64,000 bases of DNA from NCBI RefSeq assembly GCF_030817315.1, contig NZ_JAUSZF010000001.1, positions 1,658,501 through 1,722,500 on the forward strand, read 5' to 3'. The position numbers and the translations under genes were made by a program. This document shows, piece after piece, positions 17,774 through 24,761 of this stretch (position 1 is its first letter; each line of letters starts with the position of its first letter). A model generated the notes under the pieces. The model was given only the letters and a program-made list of their open reading frames with translations. It had not been told where the DNA came from and did no database searches. This stretch comes from Sphingomonas faeni. Lineage in GTDB: Bacteria > Pseudomonadota > Alphaproteobacteria > Sphingomonadales > Sphingomonadaceae.

Positions 17774-18423
17774 TGCGTGCGCGCCAGTCGGCGGTCGAGC
17801 AGCCAGAGGCGGAAGCCGTGGATCAGGAACGCGGCAATCGCTGTCGGGATCGCCCACATCGAGAGGTGGAGCGGCTGGATGACAATGCCGTATCCCTCCA
17901 GCACGCCCTTCATCAGCAGGATCGAGCCGATCGCGATGAAGATGTCCTCGCCGAAGAACAGCCCGATGTTGTCGGTCGCCGCAGCCATCGCGGGGATGCG
18001 GTCGCCGCCGGGTGCGACGCCTTGCGCTTCGGCGGCGGCTTCAGCCATCGGCGCGACCAGCGGGCGGACGCTCTGTGCCGGGCCGGCGATGGAGGTCAGG
18101 CCGAGGGCTGCGGTGAGTTGGCGGAACAGCAAATAGCCGATCAGCAGGCGCCCCACCGTCGCGCCGCGGAGCTTGGCGATGGCGAGCCGGGCACGTTCCT
18201 GCAGGCCGTGGCGTTCGAGCAGGCCGATGACCGGCAGAACGATGTAGATCACGGTGACGTAGCGGTTCTCGTTGAACGCCTTGCCGAACGCGGCGAGGAC
18301 CGCGAGCGGTGCGATGCCGGCGGCGAGGCCAGTGACGAGCGCGGAGACGGCGACGACGAGCAGCGGGTTGAACCGGAGCAGGAAGCCGGCGACGATCACC
18401 GCGATGCCGCACAGGACCAGCAT
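17770..18423 (-). CDS. DUF969 family membrane protein
   Basis: A 217-residue inner-membrane protein. It has a short hydrophobic N terminus, the RYVTVIYIVLPVIGLLERHGL motif, and the conserved GGDRIPAMAAATDNIGLFFGEDIF stretch that defines DUF969. It ends in a positively charged tail (RLWLLDRRLARTQ). It starts five bases after the metallo-beta-lactamase stop and overlaps DUF979, so bla-DUF969-DUF979 reads as one minus-strand operon. Function is unknown; a substrate shared with the beta-lactamase-fold hydrolase is possible. Confidence 0.85.
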   Translation of the reverse strand: MLVLCGIAVIVAGFLLRFNPLLVVAVSALVTGLAAGIAPLAVLAAFGKAFNENRYVTVIYIVLPVIGLLERHGLQERARLAIAKLRGATVGRLLIGYLLFRQLTAALGLTSIAGPAQSVRPLVAPMAEAAAEAQGVAPGGDRIPAMAAATDNIGLFFGEDIFIAIGSILLMKGVLEGYGIVIQPLHLSMWAIPTAIAAFLIHGFRLWLLDRRLARTQ

Positions 18424-18428
18424 GCCGT

Positions 18429-19355
18429 CTAGCGCGCTTGCTTGGCGAGGTCGGCGTCGAACGCGACCTTGGCCTTCGCGACGATCTTTGGGAGTAGCGT
18501 GGGGTCGACGAACGCGGTGGTGTCGCCGGCCTGGTAGCGTTTGCCGCGGGCGATCACGTCGGTCAGTTCGGGATGCGACGGCAGGACGATATCGGCGTGC
18601 AGCGTGCCGAGCATCGCGATGCTGCGGCGGTAGTCGGCGACGATGCCGGGATAGGCGCGGCTGCCGATCAAGCGGTTGCCCGCGACGCTGACGCTGCACG
18701 GGAAGACTATGTCGAGCGGGCGCTGCCTGGCGGGGATGCGCATCGTCCAGGTGGTGCAGCCGGGCGTGTGGCCGGGTGTCGCGCGCGCGGTCAGCGTGGT
18801 GGTGCCGAGGGTCACCGTCTCGCCATCGCGTATGCCGCGGTCGACGTGCACCTTCGGGAAGCGGATGACGCCGTAGTTGGTCTCGCCGGGTGGCACGCCG
18901 GTTTCGAGCGCGCGGACGTCGCGGATGCCCGCAACGACGCGTGCGCCGGTTGCGCGCTTGAGCGCGGCTACACCGGCGGCGTGATCGAAGTGCGCGTGAG
19001 TGACGAGGATAAGCTTCACGTCGCGAAGGCGGGCGCCCGCCTTGGCGATGTTGCGCCCGATCATGCCTGCATTCTCGGCGAGCGTGCCGTCGATCAGGAT
19101 GGCACCTGCGCTGGTCTTGATGAGGTAAGCGGCGATGCCTTCGCTGCCGACATAGGTGATCGGGCCGGCGATCGGGAACGGTGCCTGCGGGCGTGTCCAG
19201 GCCGGCGGGTCGGCTGCGCCTAGAAGAAGTGGAGCCGTAACGGCGATCGCCAGTGCGCCTACCGGTGATTTGGTGCGGCGTAACGATCCTCCCCCGCCAG
19301 GGGGAAGTGGCAGGCGTAGCCTGACGGAGGGGACGGTCAGCGGTAACGTCGGCAT
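18429..19355 (-). CDS. Subclass B3 metallo-beta-lactamase
   Basis: A 308-residue exported zinc hydrolase. All zinc ligands of subclass B3 are visible: THAHFDHAAG (His120, His122, Asp124, His125 in this protein), GHTPGCTTW (His196) and LPSHPE (His261). The Zn1 site thus has three His and the Zn2 site Asp and two His, without the Cys of B1 enzymes. The hydrophobic export signal is residues 31-47, so the n-region is unusually long. The only ATG that fits is at 19355, five bases after GGAGGATAAG; both this site and residues of about 5-27 come from an inverted repeat pair. Activity on carbapenems is inferred from family only. Confidence 0.85.
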   Translation of the reverse strand: MPTLPLTVPSVRLRLPLPPGGGGSLRRTKSPVGALAIAVTAPLLLGAADPPAWTRPQAPFPIAGPITYVGSEGIAAYLIKTSAGAILIDGTLAENAGMIGRNIAKAGARLRDVKLILVTHAHFDHAAGVAALKRATGARVVAGIRDVRALETGVPPGETNYGVIRFPKVHVDRGIRDGETVTLGTTTLTARATPGHTPGCTTWTMRIPARQRPLDIVFPCSVSVAGNRLIGSRAYPGIVADYRRSIAMLGTLHADIVLPSHPELTDVIARGKRYQAGDTTAFVDPTLLPKIVAKAKVAFDADLAKQAR

Positions 19356-19413
19356 CTTATCCTCCCCCTCCGTCTGGCAAGGGCCAGCCACCTCCCCCTT
19401 ACGGGGGAGGATC
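19285..19413. repeat. Inverted pair of a sphingomonad-type dispersed repeat
   Basis: Two copies of a unit of about 50 bases face each other: 19285-19332 (plus) and 19361-19413 (minus). Aligned in the same direction they share GATCCTCCCCCG, AGGGGGA, GTGGC and GACGGAGGGG. Each unit has its own small G/C-rich hairpin. The pair spans the start of the B3 beta-lactamase gene and the gap to guaA. Confidence 0.8.
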
Positions 19414-19431
19414 GCGTAGTGTGCGTCTAGC

Positions 19432-20988
19432 TTATTCCCACTCGATCGTGCCGGGGGGCTTGGAGGTGTAGTCGTAGGTGACGCGGTTGATGCCCTTCAC
19501 CTCGTTAATGATCCGGGTCGCGACGCGCGGCAGGAAGTCGCCGGGGAACTGGAACGCCTGCGCGGTCATGCCGTCGGTCGAGGTTACCGCGCGCAGAGCC
19601 AGCACGTTGTCGTAGGTGCGGCCGTCGCCCATCACGCCGACGCTGCGGACCGGGAGCAGCACCGCGAATGCCTGCCAGATCGTGTCGTAGAGCCCTGCCG
19701 CGCGGATCTCCTCAAGGTAGATCGCGTCGGCCTTGCGCAGGATATCGCAGCGTTCCTTGGTGACTTCGCCGGGGATGCGGATCGCGAGGCCGGGTCCGGG
19801 GAACGGGTGACGGCCGACGAAGATCTCAGGGAGCCCGAGTTCGCGGCCGAGCACGCGAACCTCGTCCTTGAACAGTTCGCGCAACGGCTCGACGAGCTTC
19901 ATATTCATGCGCTCGGGCAGGCCGCCGACATTGTGGTGGCTCTTGATCGTCACCGACGGGCCGCCGGTGAAGCTGACGCTCTCGATCACGTCGGGGTACA
20001 GCGTGCCCTGCGCAAGGAACTCCGCGCCGCCAAGCTTCTTGGCCTCGGTGTCGAACACGTCGATGAAGGTCTTGCCGATGAATTTGCGCTTCAGCTCGGG
20101 GTCGGTGATCCCGGCGAGGCCGCTGAGGAACAGTTCCTCGACGTTCACGTGGATCAGGGGGATGTTGTAGGCGCCGCGGAAGAGGCTGACGACCTGCTCG
20201 CTCTCGCCCGCGCGCATCAAGCCATGGTCGACATAGACGCAGGTAAGCTGCTCGCCGATCGCCTCGTGGATAAGCACGGCTGCGACCGCGGAGTCGACGC
20301 CGCCCGACAGGCCGCAGATGACGCGGCCCTTGCCGACCTGCGCGCGGATCTCGGCGATCTTGGTCTCGCGGAACTCGGCCATCGTCCAGTCGCCGCTCAG
20401 CCCGCAGACATGGCGCGCGAAATTGGCGATCAGCTTGCCGCCATCGGGGGTGTGAACAACCTCGGGGTGGAACTGCACGCCGTAGAAGCGTCGTGCCTCG
20501 TCCGCGACGATCGCGTAGGGCGCGCCGGTCGAGACCGCGACGGGGGTGAAGCCGGGTGGGATCGCGTCGACCTTGTCGCCGTGGCTCATCCAGACTTGGT
20601 GGCGTTCGCCTTCGGCCCACAGGCCGTCGAACAGCGAACACGCGCTCTTCACCTCGATGAAGGCGCTGCCGAACTCGCCGCCGTCGCCCGAGACGATCAC
20701 GTTGCCGCCAAGCTGTGCGGACATGACCTGCTGGCCGTAGCAGATGCCGAGGATCGGGATGCCCGCCTCGAAGAAGCGCTGCGGCACGCGCGGGGAGTTC
20801 TCGGTGGTGACCGAGGCGGGGCCGCCGGAGAGGATGATGCCCTTGGGCTGCATCCGGTCGAACGCGGCCTCGGCGGACTGGAAGGGGGCGATCTCGCTAT
20901 AGACGCCGGCCTCGCGCACGCGGCGGGCGATCAGCTGGGTTACCTGGCTGCCGAAATCGACGATGAGAATGCTGTCTGGGTGCTCCAT
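19432..20988 (-). CDS. guaA: GMP synthase (glutamine-hydrolysing)
   Basis: Converts XMP, glutamine and ATP to GMP in de novo purine synthesis. The 518-residue protein holds an N-terminal class-I glutamine amidotransferase ([20 protein letters not shown], nucleophile GICYGQQ with Cys near residue 84, and GVQFHPEV), an ATP pyrophosphatase domain with the P loop [12 protein letters not shown] near residue 228, and the C-terminal dimerisation domain ending GTIEWE. All are at normal length. It follows the rplQ terminator, so it probably has its own promoter in the repeat-bearing gap. Confidence 0.98.
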   Translation of the reverse strand: MEHPDSILIVDFGSQVTQLIARRVREAGVYSEIAPFQSAEAAFDRMQPKGIILSGGPASVTTENSPRVPQRFFEAGIPILGICYGQQVMSAQLGGNVIVSGDGGEFGSAFIEVKSACSLFDGLWAEGERHQVWMSHGDKVDAIPPGFTPVAVSTGAPYAIVADEARRFYGVQFHPEVVHTPDGGKLIANFARHVCGLSGDWTMAEFRETKIAEIRAQVGKGRVICGLSGGVDSAVAAVLIHEAIGEQLTCVYVDHGLMRAGESEQVVSLFRGAYNIPLIHVNVEELFLSGLAGITDPELKRKFIGKTFIDVFDTEAKKLGGAEFLAQGTLYPDVIESVSFTGGPSVTIKSHHNVGGLPERMNMKLVEPLRELFKDEVRVLGRELGLPEIFVGRHPFPGPGLAIRIPGEVTKERCDILRKADAIYLEEIRAAGLYDTIWQAFAVLLPVRSVGVMGDGRTYDNVLALRAVTSTDGMTAQAFQFPGDFLPRVATRIINEVKGINRVTYDYTSKPPGTIEWE

Positions 20989-21022
20989 GTCGGGCGCATA
21001 GCCGGATGGGGCCCGTAACGAA

Positions 21023-21054
21023 AGAGGCCGCGCCCATTGCTGGACGCGGCCTCT
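21023..21054 (-). terminator. Rho-independent terminator after rplQ
   Basis: AGAGGCCGCG at 21023-21032 pairs perfectly with CGCGGCCTCT at 21045-21054. On the minus strand the stem is followed by TTTCGTT. It ends the rpsM-rpsK-rpoA-rplQ transcript before guaA. Confidence 0.8.
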
Positions 21055-21068
21055 ACGGTTTCCGTGTT

Positions 21069-21140
21069 CTCCTGCGGACGCAGGAGGCCAGGGTAACGGA
21101 CGATTGCGCTTTTGATCCTGGGCTCCTGCGTTCGCAGGAG
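21069..21140. repeat. Pair of CTCCTGCG-NN-CGCAGGAG palindromes
   Basis: Two 18-base palindromes, at 21069-21086 and 21123-21140, each read CTCCTGCG, two bases, CGCAGGAG. Their flanks (CCTGG on one side, AACA on the other) show the two units are inverted relative to each other. They lie between the rplQ terminator and the rplQ stop codon. Confidence 0.75.
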
Positions 21141-21147
21141 AACAGTC

Positions 21148-21570
21148 TTACGCTGCGTCGTCGTACTCGTTGTCCGACATTACCGGACCCGAATCCTGGC
21201 CCTTCGCCGAGACGTCGCGGTCGACGAACTCGATGACGGCCATCGGCGAGGCGTCCGACATGCGGATGCCGGCCTTGATGACGCGGGTGTAGCCGCCGTT
21301 GCGATCCGCATAACGGGTCGCGAGCGTGTCGAACAGCTTGATCAGCTGCGCATCGTCGAGCAGCTTACCGTGCGCGAGACGACGGTTGGACAGGCCACCC
21401 TTCTTCGCGAGCGTGATCAGCTTTTCGACGTAGGGACGCAGTTCCTTCGCCTTGGCGACGGTGGTGGTGATCTGCTCGTGCTTGATGAGCGCGGCGCTCA
21501 TGTTGCGGAACAGAGCAAGACGGTGGGCCGAGGTCCGCTGAAGCTTACGGCCGCCTACGCGATGGCGCAT
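21148..21570 (-). CDS. rplQ: 50S ribosomal protein L17
   Basis: The 140-residue protein starts [20 protein letters not shown], the invariant L17 opening, and carries the [15 protein letters not shown] and [15 protein letters not shown] segments of the family. The C terminus is acidic, as in other alphaproteobacteria. It sits near the exit of the peptide tunnel in the large subunit. It is the last gene of the operon that includes rpoA, separated by a 174-base gap that holds a palindromic repeat. Confidence 0.98.
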   Translation of the reverse strand: MRHRVGGRKLQRTSAHRLALFRNMSAALIKHEQITTTVAKAKELRPYVEKLITLAKKGGLSNRRLAHGKLLDDAQLIKLFDTLATRYADRNGGYTRVIKAGIRMSDASPMAVIEFVDRDVSAKGQDSGPVMSDNEYDDAA

Positions 21571-21659
21571 GTTTAATACCTTTTCGTTCGTTCAGGGGCC
21601 GTATGAGGTACCCGGGAGCTGGTGGCATTTAGGGCTGCCACCGTCACCCTAGTTGTCTC

Positions 21660-21702
21660 CCCGCGAAGGCGGGGATCCAGTCTGGGCACCCGCCTTCGCG
21701 GG
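21660..21702. repeat. Inverted repeat between rpoA and rplQ
   Basis: CCCGCGAAGGCGGG (21660-21673) and its exact reverse complement CCCGCCTTCGCGGG (21689-21702) enclose a 15-base spacer. Each arm can also fold on itself. The same kind of element is scattered through sphingomonad genomes. It lies inside an essential operon, in the rpoA-rplQ gap, so it could form a large RNA hairpin there. Confidence 0.8.
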
Positions 21703-21744
21703 TGAACAAGAGGTCGGGGCCGATATTACTCGGCTCCGAACCGC

Positions 21745-22815
21745 TTACCCCATAATCTCCTGCTCGAGCTTCTTGGCCATCTCTTCGATGTTCTCAGGTG
21801 GCCAGCCGGGGATTTCCATCCCCAGGCGAAGACCCATCGACGACAGCACTTCCTTGATTTCGTTCAAGGACTTGCGGCCGAAGTTAGGCGTACGCAGCAT
21901 CTCGGCTTCGGTCTTGCCGACCAGATCGCCGATGTAGATGATGTTGTCGTTCTTGAGGCAGTTCGCCGAACGCACCGACAGCTCCAACTCGTCGACCTTC
22001 TTGAGGAGGTAACGGTTGATCTGCTGGGTGTCGCCTGCTGGCTCCGCACCACCGGCAGCGGGTGCTGCCTGGCCGATCGGGGCCGACGAACGCGTGACCG
22101 ACGAGTCGTCGAAGTGGACGAACAGCGCGAGCTGGTCCTGAAGGATGCGACCGGCATAGCCGACTGCGTCTTCCGGGGTGATCGTGCCGTCGGTTTCGAT
22201 CGTCAGCGTCAGCTTGTCGTAATCCAGGTCCTGACCGACGCGGGTCGGGTCGACCTTGTACGACACCTGACGTACCGGCGAGTACAGCGCGTCGACCGGG
22301 ATCAAACCGATCGGCGCATCGGCCGGGCGGTTTGCGGCAGCGGGCACGTAACCCTTACCGATGTCGGCGGTCAGCTCCATGTTGAGCGTCGCACCCTCAT
22401 CGAGGTGGCAGATCACGAGATCCTTGTTCATGATCTCGATGTCGCCCGAGACGGCGATGTCGCCGGCCTTGACTTCACCCGGACCCGTTGCCGAGAGCTG
22501 GAGGCGCTTTGGCCCCTCGCCCTGCATGCGGATCGCGATCTGCTTCACGTTGAGGACGATGTCGGTCACGTCCTCGCGGACGCCGGCCAGAGACGAGAAC
22601 TCATGCAGCACGTTCTCGATCTTGATCGAGGTGACGGCCGCGCCCTGCAGCGACGAGAGCAACACGCGACGCAGCGCGTTGCCGAGCGTCAGGCCGAAGC
22701 CACGCTCGAGCGGCTCGGCGATGAAGGTCGCCTTGCGCTTGGTGTCGCCACCGGCCTTTTTCTCCAGGCCGCTGGGCTTCTTGAGTTCCTGCCAGTTCTT
22801 TGCGTTGACAGACAC
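21745..22815 (-). CDS. rpoA: RNA polymerase alpha subunit
   Basis: The 356-residue protein has the assembly domain ([26 protein letters not shown], the dimerisation signature), the second subdomain, a linker rich in Ala, Gly and Pro near residue 245, and the C-terminal domain with [16 protein letters not shown] and [16 protein letters not shown], the helix-hairpin-helix module that binds UP elements and activators. Length is normal. It follows rpsK on the minus strand. Confidence 0.99.
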   Translation of the reverse strand: MSVNAKNWQELKKPSGLEKKAGGDTKRKATFIAEPLERGFGLTLGNALRRVLLSSLQGAAVTSIKIENVLHEFSSLAGVREDVTDIVLNVKQIAIRMQGEGPKRLQLSATGPGEVKAGDIAVSGDIEIMNKDLVICHLDEGATLNMELTADIGKGYVPAAANRPADAPIGLIPVDALYSPVRQVSYKVDPTRVGQDLDYDKLTLTIETDGTITPEDAVGYAGRILQDQLALFVHFDDSSVTRSSAPIGQAAPAAGGAEPAGDTQQINRYLLKKVDELELSVRSANCLKNDNIIYIGDLVGKTEAEMLRTPNFGRKSLNEIKEVLSSMGLRLGMEIPGWPPENIEEMAKKLEQEIMG

Positions 22816-22930
22816 ATGCTTCCCCTAATTTGGGGGCCGACGAAAAGGACTTCCGCCGGCCATTAAAATGCATCCGCGACGCACGTTCGACCTGATCAGG
22901 GACGACCGCGCGCGGACAACGTCGGAGAAT

Positions 22931-23320
22931 TCAGACGCGACGACGCTTCGAAGGGCGGACGCCGTTGTGCGGGATCGAGGTCACGTCGCGGATCGACGTG
23001 ATCTGGAAACCGACTGCCTGAAGTGCGCGCAGTGCCGATTCGCGACCCGAGCCGGGGCCCTTGACCTCGACTTCGATCGTGCGGACGCCGTGCTCGGCGG
23101 CCTTCTTGCCGGCGTCTTCCGCTGCGACCTGGGCCGCGTACGGAGTCGACTTGCGCGAGCCCTTGAAGCCCATTGCGCCGGCCGACGACCACGAGATCGC
23201 GTTGCCCTGGGCATCGGTGATCGTGATCATAGTGTTGTTGAAGCTGGCATTCACGTGAGCGACGCCAGAGGTGATGTTCTTGCGCTCGCGCCGCTTAATG
23301 CGCTGAGGTTCGCGTGCCAT
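22931..23320 (-). CDS. rpsK: 30S ribosomal protein S11
   Basis: A 129-residue ribosomal protein with the family segments [36 protein letters not shown] and the basic C terminus [15 protein letters not shown]. The ATG at 23320 begins [15 protein letters not shown]; the frame opens further upstream, but that part is not conserved. It forms part of the platform of the small subunit. It lies between rpsM and rpoA, the standard bacterial order. Confidence 0.98.
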   Translation of the reverse strand: MAREPQRIKRRERKNITSGVAHVNASFNNTMITITDAQGNAISWSSAGAMGFKGSRKSTPYAAQVAAEDAGKKAAEHGVRTIEVEVKGPGSGRESALRALQAVGFQITSIRDVTSIPHNGVRPSKRRRV

Positions 23321-23404
23321 GGTGTATTTCCTGACCTGTATCTGCGTGACGCCGGGCGGCCCGTTGGGACCAGCGCCGGCGGAGTAATCCATTCGAAAAG
23401 TGGA

Positions 23405-23773
23405 TTACTTCTTCTTGCCGGCGATCGGCTTGGCCTTGCCCTTGCGGGTGCGCGCATTGGTATGCGTGCGCTGGCCGCGGACCGGCAGGCCCTTGCGATG
23501 ACGCAGGCCGCGATAGCAGGCGAGATCCATCAGGCGCTTGATGTTCATCGAGGTCTGGCGGCGCAGATCGCCCTCGACGGTGTGATCGGCGTCGATCGTC
23601 TCGCGGATGTGCAGCACTTCCTGGTCGGTCAGGTCCTGAACGCGTGCGGTATCGGCAATGCCGAGCTTCGCGACGATTTCCTTGGCCTTGGTCGAACCGA
23701 TGCCGTGAATGTAAGTCAGCGCGATCACCACGCGCTTGTTGGTCGGGATATTAACACCCGCGATACGTGCCAT
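23405..23773 (-). CDS. rpsM: 30S ribosomal protein S13
   Basis: A 122-residue protein starting [15 protein letters not shown], with [13 protein letters not shown], the [14 protein letters not shown] segment, [18 protein letters not shown] and a lysine-rich tail ending KKK. This is S13 at normal length; it contacts the P-site tRNA and forms bridge B1 with the large subunit. It is the first gene of this operon end within the window; the gene upstream on this strand is unrelated. Confidence 0.98.
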   Translation of the reverse strand: MARIAGVNIPTNKRVVIALTYIHGIGSTKAKEIVAKLGIADTARVQDLTDQEVLHIRETIDADHTVEGDLRRQTSMNIKRLMDLACYRGLRHRKGLPVRGQRTHTNARTRKGKAKPIAGKKK

Positions 23774-23927
23774 GAACTTGGTTCTCCTGCTCCACGAGGT
23801 CCGGCATGGCTGCACGAACCTCATCTCTTAGCGATGAACCGAAACGCACGATAGCGACGAACGCAAACAAGCGCCGCCGGAACCGTCGTGTCGGGGAGAG
23901 TTCGAATAAGCGCGCGCCAACGCGCTG

Positions 23928-24173
23928 TCAAGCCAGCGGTTCCGCAGGAACGGCCACGGCCTGGCGCATCGCGAGCCAGCGGCGGAACGAGACGACCGTC
24001 CAGATGATCTCGACCACGCCGAACGGCCACGCGCCCTGGAGGAACCCGTAGATCGAGCCAAGCACGCACCCGAAGGCGAAGCCGAGCGTCCACCAGTGCG
24101 ACCCGGCTTCCTTGGCGTAGCATAGCAGGGTGAAGGATACCGCGGCTAGGCCGAATAGGGAAAGAGCGTCCAT
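23928..24173 (-). CDS. Small membrane protein of unknown function
   Basis: An 81-residue protein with two or three predicted hydrophobic helices (about residues 3-17, 22-40 and 44-58) and a short soluble tail rich in Ala and Pro. The ATG at 24173 follows AGGGG. The pattern MDALSLFGLAAVSFTLLCYA with WPFGVVEIIWTVVSFRRW resembles small alphaproteobacterial CBU-type integral membrane proteins that I cannot name with certainty. It sits between rpsM and a terminator and may be monocistronic. Confidence 0.6.
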   Translation of the reverse strand: MDALSLFGLAAVSFTLLCYAKEAGSHWWTLGFAFGCVLGSIYGFLQGAWPFGVVEIIWTVVSFRRWLAMRQAVAVPAEPLA

Positions 24174-24268
24174 ATTGCCCCTATGGCGACAAGTATCGAC
24201 CGGTGCCATGGTTGGTACGGCGCCGGGGACGACCGTTCTTCCGGATATCCGGGACGCGCCGTGGATAC

Positions 24269-24300
24269 AAAAAAGGCCCCCGCCGGACGGCAGGGGCCTT
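24269..24300 (-). terminator. Rho-independent terminator
   Basis: AAGGCCCC (24273-24280) pairs with GGGGCCTT (24293-24300), with a GCC/GGC extension inside. On the minus strand the stem runs into six T. It follows the stop of the small anchored protein at 24322 and ends its transcript. Confidence 0.88.
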
Positions 24301-24321
24301 CGTATCGCGGTAGTGTGCGAC

Positions 24322-24639
24322 TTACTTCTCGCCGTTGTCCTTGACGCCGACGGTCGGCACTTCGACGGTTTCGGTCTCGGTCTTCACCTTCGGGACTTCG
24401 ACCGTCGTCTTCGACGTTCCGACGACGACTTCCTTCGAGTCCATATCGACCTTGGGTAGAGCGCCACCCTTGACCGAAACCTCGGGAAGCGCGCCGCTCT
24501 TGGTGACGTCGGCGCTCCAGAAGCCGGTAGCGAACAGCAGGCCAACGATCACGGCGATGACCAGCAGGACGATCGCGATCGTCCGGCCCGGGCCGCGGCG
24601 TTTCACGACAACGGTATCGGTGGTGCGGTAATCTGACAT
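24322..24639 (-). CDS. Small membrane-anchored periplasmic protein
   Basis: A 105-residue protein. A basic N terminus (VVKRRGPGRT) leads into one transmembrane helix (IAIVLLVIAVIVGLLFATGF), and the rest is a Lys/Glu/Val-rich periplasmic tail with near-repeats (SGALPEVSVK, GGALPKVDM; VEVPKVKT, VEVPTVGV). I do not recognise the family. Two ATGs are adjacent (24642 and 24639) after GGGAGAG; the second has the better spacing. An EcfG-like promoter lies just upstream, and a clear terminator follows, so it is a one-gene unit probably induced by stress. Confidence 0.7.
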   Translation of the reverse strand: MSDYRTTDTVVVKRRGPGRTIAIVLLVIAVIVGLLFATGFWSADVTKSGALPEVSVKGGALPKVDMDSKEVVVGTSKTTVEVPKVKTETETVEVPTVGVKDNGEK

Positions 24640-24666
24640 CATACTCTCCCTGTTACTGTTCGGAAA

Positions 24667-24691
24667 AACACTCCGAAGAACAGGTTGTTCC
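24667..24691 (-). promoter_or_regulatory. Candidate EcfG-type (general stress) promoter
   Basis: On the minus strand GGAAC (24691-24687) is followed after 16 bases by TGTT (24670-24667), one mismatch from the GGAAC-N16/17-CGTT pattern of alphaproteobacterial EcfG sigma factors. The expected transcript start is about 20 bases before the ATG of the small anchored protein. Confidence 0.5.
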
Positions 24692-24761
24692 GTCGTCGCA
24701 ACGGTATCGGCGAAAGATGGAATTCGGTTAGGCTCGTCGTGGCGCGCTCACACCCATCCAC

